From the NCBI RefSeq assembly GCF_000802385.1, contig NZ_JTDN01000002.1:124001-188000 (forward strand): a DNA stretch of 64,000 bases, in the 5' to 3' direction. The stretch comes from Croceibacterium mercuriale (GTDB lineage: Bacteria > Pseudomonadota > Alphaproteobacteria > Sphingomonadales > Sphingomonadaceae). Below, one piece after another: positions 35,081 to 44,159 of this stretch. Below the pieces are notes generated by a model. That model searched no databases, was not told the origin of the DNA, and worked only from the letters and a program-made list of their open reading frames with translations. A program made the translations under genes and the position numbers. Position 1 is the first letter of the stretch. Every line of letters begins with the position of its first letter.

Positions 35081-37896
35081 CAGAAGCTCACCCGCGCGCC
35101 GGCCTTCATGGTCCAGTTATATTCCTCGTACTGCAGCAGGTTCTGCCGGCCCGCGACAGTGTTGTACGCGAAGTACTTGGCGTTGTTGATGTTGATCCAG
35201 TCGTAGAACAGCTGGATGCGGTCGGTCGCGCGATACCGCAGGGTCAGGTCCACCTGGAAGTGGTCGTCGACGATCCGGTCCTGATCGGCCGTGGGGCCGA
35301 ACTCGTCCAGGTACTTGTCCCGATAGGTGCCGGCGAGGCGGAAGGACACCGGTCCCTTGTCGTAGCCAAGGGCGGCGTTGAAGGTGTGCCGGCTGGTCGC
35401 GGGCAGCGTGATCTGCCGCAGGTCGGCCAGATCGCCATCGACCGGCAGGTCCACCGTCGCATCGGTCCAGGTATAGTTGAGCTGTGTGATCAGACCGTCC
35501 AGGATGCCCGGCAGCATCGTCCATTGTTGCGAGAAGCCGACCTCCACGCCGTAGATCGTCGCGCTGTCGGCATTCACCGGCACCGTGGCCTCGTCCACGG
35601 CCACGCCGAACAGCTCGACATCCTGCACCGTCACGTCGACGATGTAATCACGCACATCCTTGTAGAAGGCAGCGACGGTCAGCGCGCCATTGCTGGTCAT
35701 GTACCATTCGGCGGAAGCATCAGCGTTCCAGGCGGAATAAGGCCGCAGTTCCGGATTGCCGATCGAACCTTCACGCTCACCGCGGTCGGATTCCTCGATT
35801 TCGAAGCGCGGAGCCAGATCGCCGAGGTTCGGACGCACCAGCGAGCGGTATCCGGCCGCGCGGAGCACCAGCTCGTCCGCTGCTTCCCACCGGACGTTGA
35901 GGCTGGGCAGCCAGTGATCGTAATCGCGCTGGAACAGCACGGGGGCGACGTTGACGGTATCGCCATCCTCGCCTTCGATCAGCGTCACGGTGTTGCCGCG
36001 CAGCACATTGTCCGTCCGCTCGTAGCGCACACCGCCGATCACGCGCAGCGTATCGCTGTCCCACCGTCCCAGCAGGTACCCGGCGGCGATATCTTCCTTG
36101 ATCGAGTAGTCGGATGCCGCACTGTCGAACGCGGTATCGACCGGCTCCACCTCGAACTGGTCGCCATTGGCAGCCAGGAACCGGCGCGCGGACAGCTTGT
36201 CGACCACCGGGCCCATGTCGATCAGGCGATAGGTCTGCCGGCCCTGCAGGTCGGCCAGCGTCAGGTCAGCGCCTTCGATGTGATCGGTCTGGTTGTCGTA
36301 ACGCTTGTCGCGCCAGCGCATCTTGCCACCCGCCTGCACGGTGAAGCTGCCGCTGCCTGTCTGGAAGCTGCGCGCAACGTCCAGACGCCCGGCCCATTCG
36401 GTGTCCTCTGCATCGGACAGGCTGGTGATCTGCGCCTCGTCCAGTTCGTAGGTCGCGGGATCGAGGAAATCTGCCGGACCAGCCACGGCGGAATAGATCG
36501 GCACGCGGCGGTCGCTGTAATCGGCATTCACCGCCAGCCCTTCACCCGCGAAATCGCGCGCGAAGGTGATCGGGTCGACGGAGCCGTTCTCCCGTTCGGT
36601 GGAGCGGGCCCAGCTGCCCGAATACTCCACGTGCCACGTGTCGGTATCGGTCTCGCCGCCCACCACCAGCGTGCGGATGCGCTGTGTCTCGAACCGGTCC
36701 TTCAGGTCGCGCTCGACCGTGATCTCGTATTCGTCATCCGGATTGGTCGCATCGCGATCGCGGAAGGTCACGCCAGTAGAACCGTTGGCGGTCGCCAGCG
36801 CATTGCCGGTCCCGAAGATGGTGCGGCGGCGGTACTCCTGGTCCTCGAACTGGCTGTACAGGCCGCGGGCATACAGCATGGTCGTGTCAGTGGCGCGCAG
36901 GTCCAGGTTCAGCGAGGCGCTGACCCGTTCGCGCTGCACGTCGTAATCGCGATATTCCAGCCCCTCGGCATAGACGGCGCCGTCATCGCCCTCCACCCAG
37001 TCCTCGGCCTCGACATTGTCCGTCTCGAACCGGCGCTGATAATAGGACACGCCGCCGGAAATGCCGAAATCGGGTGTGACGCGGGTGGCGAAGTCGACCG
37101 CCGCCTTGGGCGTGACCTCGCCCACATATTCGTTGTAGCTGCCTTCGAGCGAGACGTTCAACGCATCGCGCAGCCGGTTGAAGGCGCTGGTGGTCTCGAT
37201 ATCGATGGAGGCGCCGATCGTGTCGGCGTCCATGTCCGGCGTCAGCGACTTGGTGATCTCCACGCTCTGGATCAGGTCGGAGGAAATGACATCCAGCGCG
37301 ACCGAGCGGATGTCACCCTCTGGCGACGGCAGGCGGACGCCGTTCAGCGTGGTGGCGTTGAGGTTGGGATCAAGGCCGCGCACGGACACGAAGCGGCCCT
37401 CCCCCTGGTCGTTCAGCACGTTGACGCCGGGCAGGCGGCGGATCGATTCCGCCACGTTCTGGTCGGGGAACTGGCCGATCGCATCGCGGGTCAGCACGTC
37501 GCTGATCCGGTCGTTCTCCCGCTTGCGCGACAGGGCGCTCGCCTGGTTGGCACCATAGCCATAGACCAGGATCGCGCCGCTTTCGGCGCCAAGGGCGAAG
37601 TCGGCCCGGGCGGTGCCGGTGGCCGGCACGGTGATCGAGAGTTCCTGCGCCGGCGCGCCGACATAGTTGGCCACCACCGTGTAGGTGCCGGCGGGCACGC
37701 CCGCGAACAGGAACGATCCGTCCGCGCTCGTCACCGCTTCCCGCCCCAGTTCCGCAATCCGCACATTGGCGGAGCGAAGCGCGATCGTGTTGCTGCCATC
37801 GACGACCATGCCGGCGACCTCGCCAGCCATGACCGGCGTGGCGAGTGTCGCGAGGGCGAGGCCGCTGGTGGCCAGCAGCGGGCGGATGAAGTTCAT
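35080..37896 (-). CDS. TonB-dependent receptor, likely for phytate or its products
   Basis: A 938-residue outer-membrane receptor. It has a signal peptide (MNFIRPLLATSGLALATLA), a carboxypeptidase-like N-terminal domain (about 25-95, e.g. GSFLFAGVPAGTYTVVANYV), a plug (VLTRDAIGQFPDQNVAESIRR and VRGLDPNLNATTLNGVRLP) and a 22-strand barrel ending ARVSF. No N-terminal signalling domain for an anti-sigma partner is seen. Substrate is inferred from translational coupling to the beta-propeller phytase; receptors of this type also import maltodextrins and other glycans. The start has AGGGGAA upstream. Confidence 0.9.
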   Translation of the reverse strand: MNFIRPLLATSGLALATLATPVMAGEVAGMVVDGSNTIALRSANVRIAELGREAVTSADGSFLFAGVPAGTYTVVANYVGAPAQELSITVPATGTARADFALGAESGAILVYGYGANQASALSRKRENDRISDVLTRDAIGQFPDQNVAESIRRLPGVNVLNDQGEGRFVSVRGLDPNLNATTLNGVRLPSPEGDIRSVALDVISSDLIQSVEITKSLTPDMDADTIGASIDIETTSAFNRLRDALNVSLEGSYNEYVGEVTPKAAVDFATRVTPDFGISGGVSYYQRRFETDNVEAEDWVEGDDGAVYAEGLEYRDYDVQRERVSASLNLDLRATDTTMLYARGLYSQFEDQEYRRRTIFGTGNALATANGSTGVTFRDRDATNPDDEYEITVERDLKDRFETQRIRTLVVGGETDTDTWHVEYSGSWARSTERENGSVDPITFARDFAGEGLAVNADYSDRRVPIYSAVAGPADFLDPATYELDEAQITSLSDAEDTEWAGRLDVARSFQTGSGSFTVQAGGKMRWRDKRYDNQTDHIEGADLTLADLQGRQTYRLIDMGPVVDKLSARRFLAANGDQFEVEPVDTAFDSAASDYSIKEDIAAGYLLGRWDSDTLRVIGGVRYERTDNVLRGNTVTLIEGEDGDTVNVAPVLFQRDYDHWLPSLNVRWEAADELVLRAAGYRSLVRPNLGDLAPRFEIEESDRGEREGSIGNPELRPYSAWNADASAEWYMTSNGALTVAAFYKDVRDYIVDVTVQDVELFGVAVDEATVPVNADSATIYGVEVGFSQQWTMLPGILDGLITQLNYTWTDATVDLPVDGDLADLRQITLPATSRHTFNAALGYDKGPVSFRLAGTYRDKYLDEFGPTADQDRIVDDHFQVDLTLRYRATDRIQLFYDWININNAKYFAYNTVAGRQNLLQYEEYNWTMKAGARVSF

Positions 37897-37974
37897 GTGC
37901 GTATTCCCCTGTTCTCTGACAGGGGCCGCTAGGCAGCGTGGATGACACTTGCGGGGCAGCAAGGTTACCGATTT

Positions 37975-38001
37975 GTGGCAGCCACCCGGTGTGGCCGCCA
38001 C
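37975..38001 (-). terminator. Hairpin between hslU and the TonB receptor gene
   Basis: On the minus strand GTGGCGGCCAC and GTGGCTGCCAC form an 11-bp stem with one G-U pair and a 5-nt loop, 17 bp past the hslU stop. Only CAAAT follows. It probably ends hslVU transcripts or protects their 3' ends; its arms pair better on this strand than on the plus strand. Confidence 0.5.
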
Positions 38002-38017
38002 GCATCACCTCACCCGG

Positions 38018-39316
38018 TCACAGGATGTACTTGCTCAGATCCGCATTGCCGGCCAGCTCGCCCAGCTTCTCGCGCACATAGGCCGCGTCGATGACGACGG
38101 TCTGTCCCGTGCGTTCCTCCGCCTCGAAGCTCAGCTCCTCGAACAGCTTCTCCATCACGGTCTGCAGCCGGCGCGCGCCGATATTCTCGACACTCTCGTT
38201 CACCTGTGCGGCGATGCGGGCGATCTCGCCCACGGCGTCGGGGGTGATCTCCACGGTCACCTGCTCGGTCCCCAGCAAAGCGCAATATTGCGCCACCAGA
38301 TTGGCCCGCGTGTCGGACAGGATCGCCACGAAGTCCGCCTCCGTCAGCGCCTTCAGCTCCACCCGGATCGGCAGGCGGCCCTGCAGTTCCGGCAGCATGT
38401 CGGACGGCTTGGCGATATGGAAGGCCCCGCTGGCGATGAACAGCACGTGGTCCGTCTTCATCGGCCCATACTTGGTGGACACGGTGGTGCCCTCGATCAG
38501 CGGCAGCAGGTCGCGCTGCACGCCCTCGCGGCTGACCGATCCGCCACGCACGTCGGACACCGCGATCTTGTCGATCTCGTCAAGGAACACGATGCCGTTG
38601 GTTTCCGCGGCAGTGATGGCGACCCGGGCGACATCGTCCTGGTCCATCCGCTTCTCGGATTCTTCGTCCACCAGCTTGTCCCAGGCATCGGGCACCAGCA
38701 GCTTGCGGCGCTTCATCGGCGTCTTGCCGAACGCCTTGCCCATCATGTCGCCCAGATTGATCATGCCGACATTGCCGCCCATGCCGGGGATCTCCATCGG
38801 CATGGCAGGGGTTTCCTCCACCTCGATCTCGACCTCGACCCCGTTCATCGCATTCTCGATGATGCGGCGGCGGAAGCTCTCCCGCGTTGCCTCGCTGGCG
38901 CTGTCACCCACCAGGGCATTCAGCAGCCGCTCCATCGCGGCCTTGCTGGCGGCATCGCGCACGGAGTCGCGCCGGCGCTCCTTCTCCAGGCGGATCGCTT
39001 CCTCCACCAAGTCGCGGGCGATCTGCTCCACGTCACGCCCGACATAGCCGACTTCCGTGAACTTGGTCGCCTCCACCTTCACGAACGGCGCGTCGGCCAG
39101 CTTGGCCAGCCGGCGGCTGATCTCCGTCTTGCCGCAGCCGGTGGGGCCGATCATCAGGATGTTCTTGGGCGTCACCTCGTCGCGCAGCTCGTCCGACAGG
39201 CGCTGCCGGCGCCAGCGGTTGCGCAGGGCAACGGCAACGGCGCGCTTGGCATCGGCCTGGCCGATGATGTGCTCGTCCAGCGCGGCGACGATGGCCTTGG
39301 GGGTCAGGTTGTCCAT
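38018..39316 (-). CDS. hslU: ATP-dependent protease ATPase subunit HslU
   Basis: A 432-residue AAA+ unfoldase of the HslUV (ClpYQ) protease. The N-terminal [22 protein letters not shown], the Walker [11 protein letters not shown], the Walker B VFLDEID and the C-terminal LSKYIL that docks into HslV are all present. It lies 17 bp downstream of hslV in the same operon. Confidence 0.97.
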   Translation of the reverse strand: MDNLTPKAIVAALDEHIIGQADAKRAVAVALRNRWRRQRLSDELRDEVTPKNILMIGPTGCGKTEISRRLAKLADAPFVKVEATKFTEVGYVGRDVEQIARDLVEEAIRLEKERRRDSVRDAASKAAMERLLNALVGDSASEATRESFRRRIIENAMNGVEVEIEVEETPAMPMEIPGMGGNVGMINLGDMMGKAFGKTPMKRRKLLVPDAWDKLVDEESEKRMDQDDVARVAITAAETNGIVFLDEIDKIAVSDVRGGSVSREGVQRDLLPLIEGTTVSTKYGPMKTDHVLFIASGAFHIAKPSDMLPELQGRLPIRVELKALTEADFVAILSDTRANLVAQYCALLGTEQVTVEITPDAVGEIARIAAQVNESVENIGARRLQTVMEKLFEELSFEAEERTGQTVVIDAAYVREKLGELAGNADLSKYIL

Positions 39317-39333
39317 GATGTCCGTTCAGTCAA

Positions 39334-39909
39334 TCAGATGGTCTCGACCGTCACGCGGTCGTTGGTGAAGACGCAGACTTCGGCCGCGACGGCCATGGCG
39401 CGGCGGGCGATCACCTCGGCATCCTGTTCGTAATCGGACAACGCCCGCGCGGCGGCCAGCGCGTAATTGCCGCCCGAGCCGATCGCGGCGATGTCGCCCT
39501 CCGGCTCCAGCACGTCGCCATTGCCGGTCAGCACCAGCAGCGTGTCGGCATCGGCGACGATCATCAGCGCTTCCAGGTTGCGCAGATACTTGTCCGTCCG
39601 CCAGTCCTTCGCCAGCTCCACCGCGGCGCGCAGGAGCTGGCCGCTATATTGCTCCAGCTTGCGCTCCAGCCGGTCGAACAGCGTGAAGGCATCGGCGGTC
39701 GCACCGGCGAAGCCGGCGATCACCTTCGCCTCGCCACCTGGTCCCGCCGCGCCGATCCGGCGCACCTTGCGCGCGTTCGGCTTCATGATGGTGTTGCCCA
39801 TGGACACCTGACCGTCGCCGGCGATCACGGTCCTGCCGTTCCGCCTCACGCCGATGATGGTTGTCCCATGCCACTGTATCAGGCCGTGGCTCGCCCTGCT
39901 CTCGTCCAT
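39334..39909 (-). CDS. hslV: ATP-dependent protease peptidase subunit HslV
   Basis: A 191-residue proteasome-like peptidase. The catalytic N-terminal Thr after processing is the one in [20 protein letters not shown]. As in other alphaproteobacteria, a propeptide of about 15 residues precedes it (start [12 protein letters not shown]). The frame continues upstream but that part is non-coding. It forms an operon with hslU. Confidence 0.95.
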   Translation of the reverse strand: MDESRASHGLIQWHGTTIIGVRRNGRTVIAGDGQVSMGNTIMKPNARKVRRIGAAGPGGEAKVIAGFAGATADAFTLFDRLERKLEQYSGQLLRAAVELAKDWRTDKYLRNLEALMIVADADTLLVLTGNGDVLEPEGDIAAIGSGGNYALAAARALSDYEQDAEVIARRAMAVAAEVCVFTNDRVTVETI

Positions 39910-39971
39910 GGCGCGGCATATGGGGCTGCGCCGGAATGCTTCAAGCAAGCCCGCTGCACGCGGGACCCAGC

Positions 39972-40445
39972 TTACTGGCCCGGTGCACCGCCCGGCTGCT
40001 GCCCGCCCATGCCGGCCGCGCCGACCTGGCCGATGTTGCCGAACAGATCCTCCAGGAAGCTGCGCTCCTTGCCCAGGGTGGGCGTGGCCGCCCCGTCGGG
40101 GCTGAGCCGCACGACCTGGTCCACGCCGGTCTGGCGCGCGGTGGCGACGTTGCCGGCCGCATCGAAGGTCACCGCCAGCACCGTATGTTCCACGATGCGC
40201 GGATCGGTGAACGGCGCCTGCGCGGTGTTGCTGCCGATGTAGTACCACACCGGCTCCCCGAACTGGCTGGTGAAGGTCGGCTGGCCCAGCGTGCGTTCCA
40301 CCGAGACGCGGTTGTCCACGCCCGGCTGCACCGATCCGATCAGCACCGGATCGGTGATGTAGCCGCGATGATTGCGGATGGAGCTGCAGCCCGTTGCTGC
40401 CGCTGCCAGCACCAGCAGGAGCCCAATTCGTGTAAGAACCGCCAT
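39972..40445 (-). CDS. bamE: Outer membrane assembly lipoprotein BamE
   Basis: A 157-residue SmpA/OmlA-family lipoprotein of the BAM complex that inserts beta-barrel proteins. Lipobox ATGC follows a hydrophobic stretch ([14 protein letters not shown]). The conserved core is [18 protein letters not shown] and PVWYYI. The C-terminal 40 residues are Gly/Pro-rich, longer than in Escherichia coli. Start [10 protein letters not shown]; an upstream ATG in frame would disturb the signal peptide. It lies upstream of hslV on the same strand and divergent from the bc1 chaperone gene. Confidence 0.92.
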   Translation of the reverse strand: MAVLTRIGLLLVLAAAATGCSSIRNHRGYITDPVLIGSVQPGVDNRVSVERTLGQPTFTSQFGEPVWYYIGSNTAQAPFTDPRIVEHTVLAVTFDAAGNVATARQTGVDQVVRLSPDGAATPTLGKERSFLEDLFGNIGQVGAAGMGGQQPGGAPGQ

Positions 40446-40592
40446 AACCTGCCTGTTCGTGCCTTCCGTCAAACGCGATCTCGCCTATATCGCCAGAGCG
40501 GCCATACGAGCCGCCCTGCCCTTGTGCAACACGCGCCCTGCGTTGCGCAGGCAGCATTGAACCGCTGGTGAATAGGAGCCACAGGCGCTGCC

Positions 40593-41126
40593 ATGACTGC
40601 CCGCCAATCTGCCCTGGCCCGGCTATTCCGCCACCGCCCCGACCCGCGAGACAGCCTTCGACCGTTATGGCACCGCATCGTCGGCACATCCCGTGACCCA
40701 CGCTGGTATGCGGTCGGGCAGGTGGCGGACAGTGTCAGCGGCCGTTTCGACATGATCGCCGCGATCCTGGCACTGGTGCTGCTGCGGCTGGAAGCCTTGG
40801 ACGCCCCGGCCGAACACGGCGTTCACCTGACCGAGCTGTTCGTGGAGGACATGGACCGCCAGCTGCGCGAGACCGGGGTGGGCGATCTGGTCGTGGGCAA
40901 GCGGATCGGCAAGCTGGTCGCGGCGCTGGGCGGACGGCTGGGTGCCTTCCGTGATGCACTTGCCGCAGATGCCGAACCTGTCCTGCTGGAAGATGCCGCG
41001 CGCCGCAACATCACGCTGTCCGATGGCGCGGAAAGCGCCACCATCGCGGACTTGCTGCGGACCTGGAATGCGGAGCTGGGCGGGTACGATGCCGATACGA
41101 TCCTGGCGGCGGAGCTGCCCCGATGA
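40593..41126 (+). CDS. Ubiquinol-cytochrome c chaperone family protein
   Basis: A 177-residue protein of the CBP3/UQCC1 family, which in mitochondria binds newly made cytochrome b and aids bc1 complex assembly. The conserved helical core is [30 protein letters not shown], with [16 protein letters not shown] and [15 protein letters not shown]. The function in bacteria is by family. It overlaps yceD by 4 nt, an arrangement common in sphingomonads and other alphaproteobacteria. Confidence 0.88.
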   Translation: MTARQSALARLFRHRPDPRDSLRPLWHRIVGTSRDPRWYAVGQVADSVSGRFDMIAAILALVLLRLEALDAPAEHGVHLTELFVEDMDRQLRETGVGDLVVGKRIGKLVAALGGRLGAFRDALAADAEPVLLEDAARRNITLSDGAESATIADLLRTWNAELGGYDADTILAAELPR

Positions 41127-41638
41127 GTGATGCCGGCCCTCCTGAGCTGTCCCGCATGGTGGATCCGCGGCTGATCACCACGCGGCCGGTGCTGGTCGAG
41201 GCGAACGAGGCGGAATGTGTCGCACTGGCCCGCAGGTTTGCGCTGGTCTCCGTCGACCGGCTGCGCGCCGAACTCGCGCTGGAGCCCGACGGCGAGCAGG
41301 TCACCGCCACCGGTCGCCTGCAGGCCGCCATCGTGCAGAGCTGCGCCATTTCCGGCAACGATCTGCCGGTCACGGTCGACGAGGAACTGCGCCTGGTCTT
41401 CGTGCCGGAGCCGGTGATCGAGGCGGAGGAGCTCGAACTGGAGGAGGCGGATCTCGACCAGCTGTTCTACTCCGGCGGCAGCTTCGACATAGGCGAGGCC
41501 GTCGCACAAAGCCTGGCACTGGCGATCGACCCCTATGCCTGTGGGCCGGATGCCGATCGCGTGCGTGACGAGGCCGGGCTCAATGCTCCCCGGGAAGGTG
41601 GTCCGTTCGCTGCGCTTGCAGCCTTGCGGAAGCCGTAA
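41123..41638 (+). CDS. YceD family (DUF177) protein
   Basis: A 171-residue DUF177/YceD-type protein linked in other bacteria to 23S rRNA accumulation and often next to rpmF. The conserved region LRLVFVPEPVIEAEELELEEADLDQLFYSGGSFDIGE (about 93-129 in parts) and the C-terminal Asn-Ala-Pro-x-x-Gly-Gly-Pro-Phe are present. The metal-type Cys pair of some members is not seen. rpmF and plsX do not follow here. Its 3' end overlaps the convergent membrane-protein gene by 59 nt. Confidence 0.85.
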   Translation: MSDAGPPELSRMVDPRLITTRPVLVEANEAECVALARRFALVSVDRLRAELALEPDGEQVTATGRLQAAIVQSCAISGNDLPVTVDEELRLVFVPEPVIEAEELELEEADLDQLFYSGGSFDIGEAVAQSLALAIDPYACGPDADRVRDEAGLNAPREGGPFAALAALRKP

Positions 41639-42692
41639 GCCGCGCCGCCTTTGCCGCTTCACGCCGCCGCTCGCGCGCCTCGCGCCGGCGCTTGAGGGTG
41701 ACAAAGCCGGTGATCGCCACCGCCCCGGCCAGACACAGCACATCCTCCGCCACGCCGACCGGCAGGTCACGCCCCAGCGCGCGCGAAGCGAAGGCCCGCA
41801 CGCGATAACCGATCAGGGCCCCGGCGACAGCGCCTGCGGCGCCGATCACCGCAGCATTCCGCCGCTGCTCCGGCCGGGCGATCACAGCTGCCGACAGCGC
41901 TGCGCCCGCCATGCGTCCACCCAGCCCCATGGCACTGGTCCGATCGGGCGTTCCCGGCTGTACGTCCACGTAATATTCGGCCGCCGCTCCTGCCACGAAC
42001 AGGGCTGCGGTCAGCGGATGGGCCATGAAGGCCAGCTTGCTGCCGTCCAGCTTCAACGCGCCGGTCGCCGCCGCCAGGCTGGTGATGGCCGGTGGCGTCA
42101 TCGTCCGCTGTCCGTTGGCCATGCCCAGCGCGAATGGCAGGGCCGCCTCCTCCAGCGGCAACGGCGTATAATCCTGCTTGCCCGGCGTGCCGCGCAGCGA
42201 CCGGCGCACTGCTTCCGTTACCATGCCGAATACCACGTGGGAGACATAGGCATAGACATGCGTGCGCAATGAATATTGCCACGGCGGCCGGGCCAAGCCG
42301 GTCAACGGCACGGCGATCTGGTCGATCAGGGTGGCGCTGGCAATGCCGAACAGCGCGCCGCCGCCCATGCTGGCCGGACGATACCGCTCCGCCAGCAGGC
42401 CATAGGCCGCGCCCGACAGGCCGCCGACCAGGTAATGCACAGCGCTGCCGGCGGCCGGACGCTCGCGCTTGTCCACATCGTGTCCGCTGACCAGCCGGGC
42501 GACAGCGTTGGCCGCCTTTTCCGGTGCGGGTGTCTTGTCCCCGTGCTGCGGGCCGGAGGGCTGGAACAGCGGGATGACCGCAGTCTGGAACCGGTCCATC
42601 GTCCAAGAGGCGGCCAGTCCCGCGACGAGCCCGCCGGCGGTGCCGCGCATGTCGTCAAGCGTACGGCTGGCGGGAAGGGGATTGGCGGCCAT
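41580..42692 (-). CDS. Membrane protein with DUF1440-like and DUF4126-like halves
   Basis: A 370-residue protein that appears to be two modules. The N-terminal half (about 15-190) resembles DUF1440/YagU-type membrane proteins (GLVAGLAASWTMDRF; GGLSGAAYGLLAER). The C-terminal half (about 200-345) resembles DUF4126 (HPLTAALFVAGAAAEYYVD and GAAGAVAGALIGYRVRAF). Several Gly/Ala-rich membrane segments occur in each. The basic tail after 345 (KRRREARERRREAAKAAR) would be cytoplasmic. Function unknown. Its last 59 nt overlap the end of yceD on the other strand. Confidence 0.75.
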   Translation of the reverse strand: MAANPLPASRTLDDMRGTAGGLVAGLAASWTMDRFQTAVIPLFQPSGPQHGDKTPAPEKAANAVARLVSGHDVDKRERPAAGSAVHYLVGGLSGAAYGLLAERYRPASMGGGALFGIASATLIDQIAVPLTGLARPPWQYSLRTHVYAYVSHVVFGMVTEAVRRSLRGTPGKQDYTPLPLEEAALPFALGMANGQRTMTPPAITSLAAATGALKLDGSKLAFMAHPLTAALFVAGAAAEYYVDVQPGTPDRTSAMGLGGRMAGAALSAAVIARPEQRRNAAVIGAAGAVAGALIGYRVRAFASRALGRDLPVGVAEDVLCLAGAVAITGFVTLKRRREARERRREAAKAARLTASARLQAQRTDHLPGEH

Positions 42693-42774
42693 CGGCAGGA
42701 ACTCCAGCTATTTGCCCACATCTACCCGGCAGCGAGGCGCCGGTTCCACGCCGGCAGGCAGGCCTTCGGGCAAG

Positions 42775-42808
42775 AAAAAAGGACGGCACCCTCGCGGGTA
42801 CCGCCCTT
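42775..42808 (-). terminator. Rho-independent terminator of the small Gly-rich membrane protein gene
   Basis: Read on the minus strand, GGGCGGTACCC and GGGTGCCGTCC enclose a 4-nt loop and lead into TTTTTT (42780-42775). It lies 20 bp after the stop of the gene at 42828. Confidence 0.88.
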
Positions 42809-42827
42809 CCTCTCCTTTATCTCAGGC

Positions 42828-43022
42828 TCAACGCTTGCCGGTCAGCTTGCTGGCGGCGTAGCCCCCTGCTGCCAGTGCGATCAGCCCGACCGGGCCGACG
42901 CGCCGCAACAGCGGCACGGCCAGCGCGCCGACCAGTGCACCACCAGTGCCGCCGATGCCGCCACGTGCCTTTTCCGCCACCCGGGCGCCGAGGGCGGCGC
43001 CAATCATCTTGCCGATCATCAA
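42828..43022 (-). CDS. Small glycine-rich membrane protein
   Basis: A 64-residue protein with two Gly/Ala-rich hydrophobic stretches (GGTGGALVGALAVPLL and VGLIALAAGGYAA) separated by RRVGP, and a basic end KLTGKR. It could form a helical hairpin in the membrane. GGAGGT precedes the ATG. It has its own terminator. A sequence GGAAC-N16-CGCT upstream (43048-43072) is one base off an EcfG promoter. No family recognised; such short Gly-rich proteins are often stress-induced in alphaproteobacteria, but that is inference. Confidence 0.7.
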   Translation of the reverse strand: MMIGKMIGAALGARVAEKARGGIGGTGGALVGALAVPLLRRVGPVGLIALAAGGYAASKLTGKR

Positions 43023-43077
43023 AGACCTCCTTGGAATGTGAGTCGCAAGCGCGACAGGAGGTATTTGGTTCCGGCGC

Positions 43078-44088
43078 TCAGCGGCGCTGCAGCGCCGCCT
43101 CGCACTGTGCCATCAGGCCGTCCATGATCGCCTGCACCGGCTCCTCCTGCGTGACCATGCCGACCGACTGCCCGGCCATCAGGCTGCCATTCTCGACATC
43201 GCCGTCGATAACCGCGCGGCGCAGCGCGCCGGCCCAGTAGTGCTCGATCTGCAGCTGCGCCTCGGCCATCTCCAGCGCCTCGCCATCCAGCATGCCGGCG
43301 ACCTCGCGCTGCTTGGCGGTGAACACCTCCGTGCCCTTGTTGCGCAGCGCGCGCACGGGGATCACCGGCAGACGCGCATCGACCTGCACGCTGGCCACCG
43401 CATCGCGCGCGCTGGCGCGGAAGAACGCCTTCTTGAACGCGGGATGGGCGATGCTCTCGGTAGCGCAGGCGAAGCGGGTGCCCAGCTGCACGCCGACCGC
43501 GCCCATCTCCAGATAGCCGGCAATCGCCTCCCCCCGGCCGATCCCGCCGGCGACGAACACCAGGTGATCTTCCGCCAGGGCAGGCAGGAATTCCTGCGCC
43601 AGCACGCTGGTGGAGACCGGGCCGATATGGCCGCCCGCCTCCATCCCCTCGATCACCAGCGCATCCCCGCCGCTGCGCAGCAGCTTCTTCGCCAGCGCCA
43701 GCGTGGGCGCGAACACGATGACCTTGCCGCCGAATGCCTTGATCGCCTCCACGCTGCCCTTGGGCGGAATGCCGCCGGCCAGCACCACATGCGTCACGTC
43801 GTGGCGCGCGCATACCGCAATCAGGTCGGTCAGCTGCGGGTGCATGGTGATCAGGTTCACGCCGAAGGGGCGGTCGGTCAGCGCCTTGGTGGCGGCGATT
43901 TCCTTGTCGAGCAGTTCGGGGTTCATCGCCCCGCAGGCGATCACGCCGAAGCCGCCGGCATTGCTGATGGCGGACACCAGGTTACGCTCCGACACCCAGC
44001 TCATCGCCCCGCACAGGATCGCATGTTCGCTGCCGAGGAAGTCGGCACCGCGGCGCATCAGCGCATGGGACTTGGAGTAGGCTGCCAT
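43078..44088 (-). CDS. Nitronate monooxygenase / FabK-like flavoprotein
   Basis: A 336-residue TIM-barrel FMN enzyme of the nitronate monooxygenase/2-nitropropane dioxygenase family. Typical segments are SNAGGFGVIACGAMNPE, PFGVNLIT, ALVIEGMEAGGHIGPVSTS (catalytic-site His) and VFVAGGIGRGEAI. It oxidises alkyl nitronates or acts as an enoyl-reductase relative; the sequence alone does not separate these. The chosen ATG gives MAAYSKSHALMRRG. It is divergent from the enoyl-CoA hydratase gene. Confidence 0.85.
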   Translation of the reverse strand: MAAYSKSHALMRRGADFLGSEHAILCGAMSWVSERNLVSAISNAGGFGVIACGAMNPELLDKEIAATKALTDRPFGVNLITMHPQLTDLIAVCARHDVTHVVLAGGIPPKGSVEAIKAFGGKVIVFAPTLALAKKLLRSGGDALVIEGMEAGGHIGPVSTSVLAQEFLPALAEDHLVFVAGGIGRGEAIAGYLEMGAVGVQLGTRFACATESIAHPAFKKAFFRASARDAVASVQVDARLPVIPVRALRNKGTEVFTAKQREVAGMLDGEALEMAEAQLQIEHYWAGALRRAVIDGDVENGSLMAGQSVGMVTQEEPVQAIMDGLMAQCEAALQRR

Positions 44089-44159
44089 TATGCACCTCGA
44101 CACGGGGAAGGCGCGGGCTCTAGGCAAGGGCGGATGGCAGGGCAAGCATGGAGCCGCGC

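Noticed and set aside
35044-37932. A plus-strand frame of over 900 codons antisense to the TonB receptor.
   Set aside because: Same cause: the receptor with signal peptide, plug and barrel is the true gene.
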